Positions 59,464-64,000 of a stretch of 64,000 nt of DNA are shown here, piece by piece. The stretch is from NCBI RefSeq assembly GCF_012911025.1, contig NZ_WUEI01000002.1:62001-126000 (forward strand), in the 5' to 3' direction. How positions within the stretch are numbered: position 1 is the first letter of the stretch; every line of letters begins with the position of its first letter. The position numbers were made by a program, and so were the translations under genes. This DNA is from Azoarcus sp. TTM-91. GTDB lineage: Bacteria; Pseudomonadota; Gammaproteobacteria; Burkholderiales; Rhodocyclaceae. Under the pieces are notes generated by a model. It was not told the DNA's origin. It made no database searches and saw nothing but the letters and a program-made list of their open reading frames with translations.

Positions 59464-59568
59464 TCATCCGCCGAACACCTTGTATTTCAGGATCACCGCG
59501 ATGAAGAAAACCAGGGCCACCGCCGCGAGCCCGAGGCCGGTACGCAGATTCTGGCGCTGGCGCTCCAT
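59464..59568 (-). CDS. Cytochrome oxidase small assembly protein (34 aa)
   Basis: A short gene read from ATG 59568 to TGA 59464 gives 34 residues: a basic N-terminus (MERQRQNLRTGLGL), one membrane span (AAVALVFFIAVILKY) and KVFGG at the end. GGAGGAG lies 5 bases upstream. Tiny proteins of exactly this form and position (between ctaD and ctaG) are annotated as cytochrome oxidase small assembly proteins in betaproteobacteria. It is easily missed because of its size. Probably helps assemble the aa3 oxidase in the inner membrane. Confidence 0.88.
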   Translation of the reverse strand: MERQRQNLRTGLGLAAVALVFFIAVILKYKVFGG

Positions 59569-59593
59569 CGCGACTCCTCCTCTCACCCTGCGC

Positions 59594-61174
59594 TCACTTC
59601 ACCAGCGGCGCGTCTTCGAAGGTGTGGTACGGCGCTGGCGAAGGCACCGTCCATTCCAGGCCTTCCGCGCCGTCCCAGGGCTTGGCCGGCGCCGGCTTGC
59701 CGCCGCGCACGCACTTCACCACCGCCGCCAGGAAGATCAGCTGCGACAGGCCGAAGCCGAAGGCGCCTACGCTGGCCAGCGCGTTGAAGTCGGCGAACTG
59801 CAGGGCGTAGTCCGGTATGCGGCGGGGCATGCCGGCCAGGCCGAGGAAGTGCATCGGGAAGAAGGTGACGTTGAAGAACACCAGCGAGCACCAGAAGTGC
59901 AGCTTGCCCAACCGCTCGCTGGGCATGTGGCCGGTCCATTTCGGCAGCCAGTAGTAGGCGCCGGCGAACAGGGCGAACAGCGAGCCGGCCACCAGCACGT
60001 AATGGAAGTGGGCGACGACGTAATAGGTGTCCTGCACCTGGATGTCGATGGGAGCGATGGCGCAGATCAGCCCGGTGAAGCCACCCATGGTGAACACGAA
60101 GATGAAGCCGGTGGCCCACAGCATGGGCGGCTCGAAGCTGAGCGAGCCGCGCCACATGGTCGCCACCCAGTTGAACACCTTCACGCCGGTGGGCACCGCG
60201 ATCAGCATGGTGGCGTACATGAAGAAGAGCTGACCGGTCGCCGGCATGCCGGTGGTGAACATGTGGTGCGCCCACACCACGAAGGAGAGGATGGCGATGG
60301 AGGCGGTGGCATACACCATGGAGGCGTAACCGAACAGCGGCTTGCGCGCGAAGGCAGGGATGATCTGGCTGACGATGCCGAAGGCCGGGAGGATCATGAT
60401 GTACACCTCCGGGTGGCCGAAGAACCAGAAGATGTGCTGGTACATCACCGGGTCGCCGCCGCCGGCGGCATTGAAGAAGCTGGTGCCGAAGTGGCGGTCG
60501 GTGAGGATCATGGTGACCGCGCCGGCCAGCACCGGCATCACCGCGATCAGCAGGTAGGCGGTGATCAGCCAGGTCCAGCAGAACAGCGGCATCTTCATCA
60601 TCGTCATGCCGGGCGCGCGCATGTTGAGGATGGTGACGACGATGTTGATCGCCCCCATGATGGACGACAGCCCCATGATGTGGATGGCGAAGATGGCGAA
60701 GTCCATGCCCATGCCCATCTGCACCGACAAGGGCGCGTACAGTGTCCACCCGGCGGCGGTGGCGCCGCCCGGCACGAAGAAGGAGCCCAGCAGCAGGATG
60801 GCGGCCGGCGGCAGCAGCCAGAAGCTCCAGTTGTTCATGCGCGCGAAGGCCATGTCGCTGGCGCCTATCATCAGCGGGATCTGCCAGTTAGCGAAGCCGA
60901 CGAAGGCCGGCATGATGGCCCCGAACACCATCACCAGCCCGTGCATGGTGGTGAGCTGGTTGAAGAATTCCGGCTGCACCACCTGCAGGCCGGGCTGGAA
61001 CAGCTCCGCCCTTATCGTCAGCGCCATCACGCCCCCGGACAGGAACATGACGAAGCTGAAGATCAGGTACATCGTGCCGATGTCCTTGTGGTTCGTCGTG
61101 GTCAGCCAGCGCATCAGCCCCGACGGTGTGTGGTGGTGATGGTGGTCCAGCGGATCCGGGATGACGGCGGCCAT
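59594..61174 (-). CDS. ctaD: Cytochrome c oxidase subunit I
   Basis: The 526-residue protein has twelve spans and all catalytic residues: TTMHGLVMVFGAIMPAF (low-spin heme a ligand), FWFFGHPEVYIMILPAFG (CuB His and cross-linked Tyr), VWAHHMFTTGM (two CuB His) and VVAHFHYVLVAGS (heme a3 and heme a ligands). WTTNHKDIGTMYL-type start (TTTNHKDIGTMYLIF) is present. The N-terminus carries a run of five histidines (DPLDHHHHHTPSG), common in betaproteobacteria. It reduces oxygen to water and pumps protons. Located 43 bp after ctaC. Confidence 0.98.
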   Translation of the reverse strand: MAAVIPDPLDHHHHHTPSGLMRWLTTTNHKDIGTMYLIFSFVMFLSGGVMALTIRAELFQPGLQVVQPEFFNQLTTMHGLVMVFGAIMPAFVGFANWQIPLMIGASDMAFARMNNWSFWLLPPAAILLLGSFFVPGGATAAGWTLYAPLSVQMGMGMDFAIFAIHIMGLSSIMGAINIVVTILNMRAPGMTMMKMPLFCWTWLITAYLLIAVMPVLAGAVTMILTDRHFGTSFFNAAGGGDPVMYQHIFWFFGHPEVYIMILPAFGIVSQIIPAFARKPLFGYASMVYATASIAILSFVVWAHHMFTTGMPATGQLFFMYATMLIAVPTGVKVFNWVATMWRGSLSFEPPMLWATGFIFVFTMGGFTGLICAIAPIDIQVQDTYYVVAHFHYVLVAGSLFALFAGAYYWLPKWTGHMPSERLGKLHFWCSLVFFNVTFFPMHFLGLAGMPRRIPDYALQFADFNALASVGAFGFGLSQLIFLAAVVKCVRGGKPAPAKPWDGAEGLEWTVPSPAPYHTFEDAPLVK

Positions 61175-61217
61175 GCGGTGCCTCCTGCCTGGGTTGCCCT
61201 TGTTTCGCCTGCGGCGC

Positions 61218-62357
61218 TCAGCTCTTGTTTCGCCCCGCCTTCACTTCCGCCGGCTGTACCGCCTCGCCGGTGTGGTTGCCCCAGCTGTTGCGGGTGTAGG
61301 TGATGACGGCGGCGACGTCGGCGTCCGACAGCGCGCCGCCGAAAGGCGCCATGGCGGTGTTCGGCCGGCCGTGGAGCACGATGTCGATCTGCCCGGCCTT
61401 GTCGCCCAGCACCACCTGGGAGCCGTCCAGCGGCGGGAAGGTGGGCGGCAAGCCCTTGCCATTGGCCTGGTGACAGGCGGCGCAGATGGTGCCGAACACT
61501 TGCTCGCCGCGCGTCATCAGCTCCGCCATGGACCACTCGCGCGCCTCGTCGGCGGCGGCCCCGGCAGCCTTCTCCTTGTGCTCAGCCACCCAGGCGGCGT
61601 ACTTCTCGGCCGACACCACATGCACCTCGATCGGCATGAAGCCGTGGTCGCGGCCACACAGCTCGGCACAGTTGCCGCGGTACACGCCTTCCTTGTCGGC
61701 CTTGAACCAGCTATCGCGGATGAAGCCGGGGATCGCGTCCTGCTTCACGCCGAAAGCCGGCACCCACCAGGAGTGGATGACGTCGTTGGCGGTCAACAGC
61801 ACCCGCACCTTCTTGCCCACCGGCACCACCACCGGGTTGTCGACTTCCAGCAGGTAGTTGTCGCCCTTCGCGGCGGCGCCCTCGATCTGGTTGCGCGGGG
61901 TGGAGAGGCTGGAGAGCAGGCGTATGCCCTCGCCCTCTCCCTGCAGGTAGTCGTAACCCCACTTCCACTGGTAGCCGGTGGCCTTGATGGTGATGTCGGC
62001 CTCGGAGGTGTCCTTCATGGCGATCACCGTCTTGGTCGCCGGCCAGGCCATGCCGAGCAGGATGAGCACCGGGATCACCGTCCAGGCAATCTCCACCGTG
62101 GTGTTCTCATGGAAGTTGGCGGCCACCGCGCCACGCGAGCGGCGGTGGTGTATCACCGCCCAGAACATCACCCCGAACACGCCGACGAAGATGACCAGGC
62201 AGATCACCAGCATCAGCGTGTGCATGTCATGGATCTGCTCAGCGATACCGGTGACCGGATTCTGCAGGTTGTAGCGTGCCGGCGCATGCTGGGCGTACGC
62301 CGCCGCAGCCGGAACGAGAAGAAGCGCTGAACCTGCAATGCGAGCGGCAAGACCCAT
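61218..62357 (-). CDS. ctaC: Cytochrome c oxidase subunit II with fused cytochrome c domain
   Basis: The 379-residue protein has a signal peptide (ALLLVPAAAAYA), two membrane spans, and a CuA domain with HSWWVPAFGVKQDAIPG and the ligands Cys230 and Cys234 in NCAELCGRDHGFMPIEVHV. From about residue 275 a C-terminal cytochrome c domain follows: CAACH (Cys292) binds heme c and a Met ligand probably lies in MAPFGGALSDADVAAV. This caa3-like fusion lets the oxidase carry its own electron-entry cytochrome. ATG 62357 begins the gene; GGGG precedes it. First gene of the oxidase operon. Confidence 0.97.
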   Translation of the reverse strand: MGLAARIAGSALLLVPAAAAYAQHAPARYNLQNPVTGIAEQIHDMHTLMLVICLVIFVGVFGVMFWAVIHHRRSRGAVAANFHENTTVEIAWTVIPVLILLGMAWPATKTVIAMKDTSEADITIKATGYQWKWGYDYLQGEGEGIRLLSSLSTPRNQIEGAAAKGDNYLLEVDNPVVVPVGKKVRVLLTANDVIHSWWVPAFGVKQDAIPGFIRDSWFKADKEGVYRGNCAELCGRDHGFMPIEVHVVSAEKYAAWVAEHKEKAAGAAADEAREWSMAELMTRGEQVFGTICAACHQANGKGLPPTFPPLDGSQVVLGDKAGQIDIVLHGRPNTAMAPFGGALSDADVAAVITYTRNSWGNHTGEAVQPAEVKAGRNKS

Positions 62358-62604
62358 GTCCCAACCCCCATCGATGCAGTTTCGGCGGACAGGCGGAGCA
62401 ATGGCGCGCAGCCATCTTGAGGCTGCGCAAAGTGCACATCCAGGATGTCGCAGCTTTGGGGCTGGAATCGGGCACCGCCATCGTCCGCCGCATCGGCCGG
62501 AACGATCCTCCATCGCGGAAAGCCTTGTTTTTCGTGGTTCCCGGCCTTTCCGCACGGTCGAGCCGATCATGCCATAGCGAATTTCTCGGTCGCAACACGA
62601 TATT
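62358..62604. other. Upstream region of the oxidase operon, no gene supported
   Basis: This 247-bp stretch before ctaC must contain the operon's promoter. A weak candidate on the minus strand has TTGCGA at 62595-62590 as -35, but its -10 is poor. Nothing coding is convincing. Confidence 0.4.
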
Positions 62605-62618
62605 TTGATCAAAGTCAA
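62605..62618. promoter_or_regulatory. Candidate FNR/ANR/DNR box
   Basis: TTGAT-CAAA-GTCAA matches the FNR-family consensus TTGAT-N4-ATCAA with one mismatch. It lies about 250 bp upstream of ctaC and 366 bp upstream of the CoA-transferase gene, in the shared divergent region, so either may be the target. Confidence 0.5.
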
Positions 62619-62698
62619 TATGCTGCATCGCGATATTTGCTAAGCACAAGGAAGGACGGGCGGCACGGCGATGCAGTTCGGGTTTTCCCACCGGCAAG

Positions 62699-62717
62699 AA
62701 TGTTGCAGCGCAATATT
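62699..62717. promoter_or_regulatory. Near-palindrome AATnTTGCnnnGCAAnATT
   Basis: AATGTTGCAGCGCAATATT reads almost the same on both strands (TTGC/GCAA and AAT/ATT arms). A related sequence, CTGCATCGCGATATTT, lies at 62623-62638 (13 of 16 positions shared with TTGCAGCGCAATATTT at 62703-62718). This is operator-like; the protein that binds it cannot be named. Confidence 0.4.
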
Positions 62718-62769
62718 TAAGCGCCTTGATCTGCAAGACATTTACACCTAGCCGCACCGCCATTCCCAT

Positions 62770-62798
62770 ACGCTACCGAATGGAAATGGCCGTATAAT
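62770..62798 (+). promoter_or_regulatory. Candidate sigma-70 promoter of the CoA-transferase gene
   Basis: A perfect TATAAT lies at 62793-62798 on the plus strand; the -35 position 17 bases upstream is poor (ACGCTA), so an activator may help. Transcription would begin near 62805, giving a leader of about 180 bases. Confidence 0.5.
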
Positions 62799-62883
62799 TC
62801 CCCGCTTCGCAGGCGGCCGGCGATCCCGACCGCCCGACATCAGCAAGAGGCCCAAGGCCCGATCCCCATTCGGCAGACACAAG

Positions 62884-62957
62884 GCCCGCCACCCGCGGGC
62901 ACGGCATCACGACCGGGGCGTGAAGGAGGCAAAGGAGGACGCACCCGAGGTGCGCCC
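62884..62957 (+). promoter_or_regulatory. Structured leader with two hairpins and purine-rich ribosome sites
   Basis: GCCCGC-CACCC-GCGGGC (62884-62900) and CGCACC-CGA-GGTGCG (62940-62954) form hairpins in the untranslated leader. Two AAGGAGG-type sites lie between them (about 62922-62938). Folding of the second hairpin would bring AAAGGAGG next to the ATG at 62958. This could regulate translation of the CoA-transferase; not a known riboswitch to my recognition. Confidence 0.4.
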
Positions 62958-62987
62958 ATGGCTCCCCTACGCTTTCCATCGTCATGA
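62958..62987 (+). CDS. Possible 9-codon leader peptide
   Basis: ATG at 62958 opens a reading frame of nine residues (MAPLRFPSS) ending in TGA at 62985-62987, which overlaps the ATG of the CoA-transferase (62984-62986). The downstream gene lacks a good ribosome site of its own, so coupled re-initiation is plausible. Real only if translated; the evidence is the placement of sites, not similarity. Confidence 0.3.
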   Translation: MAPLRFPSS

Positions 62988-64000
62988 CCTCTTCCGACCG
63001 TATCCTGTCTCCCGCACTCCGTTCCAAGCTGATGAACGCCGAAGCCGCCGCCGCGCTCATTCCCTCCGGCGTCAATGTCGGCATGAGCGGCTTCACCGGC
63101 GCCGGCTACCCCAAGGCCGTTCCGGGCGCGCTGGCCAAGCGCATCATGGACGCCAACCTGCACGGCAAGAACTTCAAGATCGGCGTCTGGACGGGCGCCT
63201 CCACCGCGCCCGAGCTGGACGGCGCGCTGGCCATGGTGGACGGCGTCGAGCTGCGCCTGCCCTACCAGTCCGACCCCACCTGCCGCAAGCGCATCAACGC
63301 CGGCGAGATGGAATACCTGGACATGCACCTGTCCCAGGTCGCCCAGTTCGTCTGGTTCGGCTTCCTCGGCAAGCTGGATGTGGCGGTAGTGGAAGTGGCC
63401 GGCGTGCTGGAAGACGGCCGCCTCATCCCATCCTCCTCGGTGGGCAACAACAAGACCTGGCTGGAGCAGGCGGACAAGATCATCCTGGAGGTGAACACTT
63501 GGCAGAGCAGCGCGCTGGAGGGCATGCACGACGTCTACTACGGCACCGCGCTGCCGCCGCACCGCAAGCCGATTCCGCTGGTGAAGGTGGACGACCGCAT
63601 CGGCGAACCCTACCTGCGCTGCGACCCGGAAAAGGTGATCGCGGTGGTGGAAACCGCCACGCCGGACCGCAACTCCGCCTTCAGCGCGCCGGACGAAAGC
63701 TCCCGCCTCATCGCCGGCCACATCCTGGAGTTCTTCCAGCATGAAGTAAAAAAGGGCCGGCTGCCGGCGGACCTGCTGCCGCTGCAGTCCGGCGTCGGCA
63801 ATATCGCCAACGCGGTGATGGCCGGGCTGGACCAGGGCCCCTTCAACAACCTCACCGCTTACACCGAGGTGCTGCAGGACGGCATGCTGGACCTGCTGAA
63901 GTCCGGCAAGCTGGCCTGCGCCTCCGCCACCGCCTTCTCGCTGTCCTCGGCGGCGCTGGCCGAGCTGAATGCCGACCTCGCCCGCTACCGCGAGCGCATC
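62984..64000 (+). CDS. Succinate/acetyl-CoA CoA-transferase (acetyl-CoA hydrolase family), 3' end missing
   Basis: 339 residues are in the window and the frame stays open to its end; family members are about 500 residues long. GMSGFTGAGYPKAVPGALA, WTGASTAPELDGALAMVDG, GRLIPSSSVGNNKTWLEQAD and the core motif SGVGNIANAVMAGL are present, and YTEVLQDGMLDLL holds the likely catalytic Glu295. Enzymes of this type move CoA between succinyl-CoA or acetyl-CoA and acetate, propionate or succinate. The start ATG 62984 follows a long leader and overlaps a short upstream reading frame. It is divergent from the oxidase operon. Confidence 0.9.
   Translation, partial: MTSSDRILSPALRSKLMNAEAAAALIPSGVNVGMSGFTGAGYPKAVPGALAKRIMDANLHGKNFKIGVWTGASTAPELDGALAMVDGVELRLPYQSDPTCRKRINAGEMEYLDMHLSQVAQFVWFGFLGKLDVAVVEVAGVLEDGRLIPSSSVGNNKTWLEQADKIILEVNTWQSSALEGMHDVYYGTALPPHRKPIPLVKVDDRIGEPYLRCDPEKVIAVVETATPDRNSAFSAPDESSRLIAGHILEFFQHEVKKGRLPADLLPLQSGVGNIANAVMAGLDQGPFNNLTAYTEVLQDGMLDLLKSGKLACASATAFSLSSAALAELNADLARYRERI

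Noticed and set aside
61128-61142. Run of histidine codons in ctaD considered as a cloning tag or repeat artefact
   Set aside because: His-rich N-termini are ordinary for betaproteobacterial subunit I.
62358-62983. tRNA or small RNA gene in the large intergenic region
   Set aside because: No cloverleaf or known sRNA pattern recognised; only promoter and leader signals are supported.

Overview
The DNA is GC-rich (roughly two thirds G+C), genes are tightly packed with many 4-bp stop/start overlaps, and the content is typical of an aerobic Gram-negative betaproteobacterium: a Burkholderia/Neisseria-type porin, a betaproteobacterial aa3-type cytochrome oxidase cluster next to rpoH, and a complete exosortase A (XrtA)/PEP-CTERM exopolysaccharide locus. 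The combination points to a floc- or biofilm-forming member of the Rhodocyclales (Zoogloea/Thauera/Azoarcus-like). This placement is inferred from gene content and order, not from a marker gene. || Layout. 1-305: 5' part of an exported protein, minus strand. 503-6858: five-gene plus-strand accessory operon (glycosyltransferases, CapK/PaaK-like adenylating enzyme, NodB deacetylase, uncharacterised 585-aa protein). 7093-9843: large exported protein made of two related halves joined by a 9-bp minisatellite. 9986-12928 (minus): acyl carrier protein, two alpha/beta hydrolases and a GT2. 13040-29315 (plus): 14 genes, beginning with ATP-grasp, AMP-ligase and PLP decarboxylase, followed by membrane glycosyltransferase, GtrA, GtrB, flippase, GT4s, pyruvyl transferase, an asparagine-synthase-like protein without glutaminase cysteine, LMW phosphatase, deacetylase and a second ATP-grasp. 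29295-46622 (minus): 14-gene core XrtA operon (export lipoprotein, chain-length protein, tyrosine kinase, outer-membrane protein, ATPase, WecB, deacetylase, FemAB, stp1, XrtA, stp2, asparagine synthase, Exo glycosyltransferase, O-ligase), preceded by a candidate sigma-54 promoter. 46855-50536: N-acyl amino acid synthase, DUF1302 outer-membrane protein, LolD-like ATPase and LolA-like periplasmic protein, visibly less GC-rich than the flanks. 50632-51735: porin. 52202-53106: rpoH with a perfect CIRCE operator. 53161-62357: cytochrome c oxidase structural and assembly genes. 62984-64000: start of a succinate/acetyl-CoA CoA-transferase with a long structured leader. || How the parts fit: sugars are activated and polymerised by the glycosyltransferases and WecB, trimmed by deacetylases, decorated by pyruvate and probably by amino-acid or amine groups (PLP decarboxylase, AMP-ligase, ACP, ATP-grasp and FemAB proteins; inference), exported through the Wza-like lipoprotein/chain-length/tyrosine-kinase system, and used as matrix for exosortase-sorted PEP-CTERM proteins. 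No PEP-CTERM substrate, no initiating phosphoglycosyltransferase and no PrsK/PrsR regulator was recognised inside the window, so those must lie elsewhere. No tRNA, rRNA, insertion sequence, prophage or CRISPR array was recognised.
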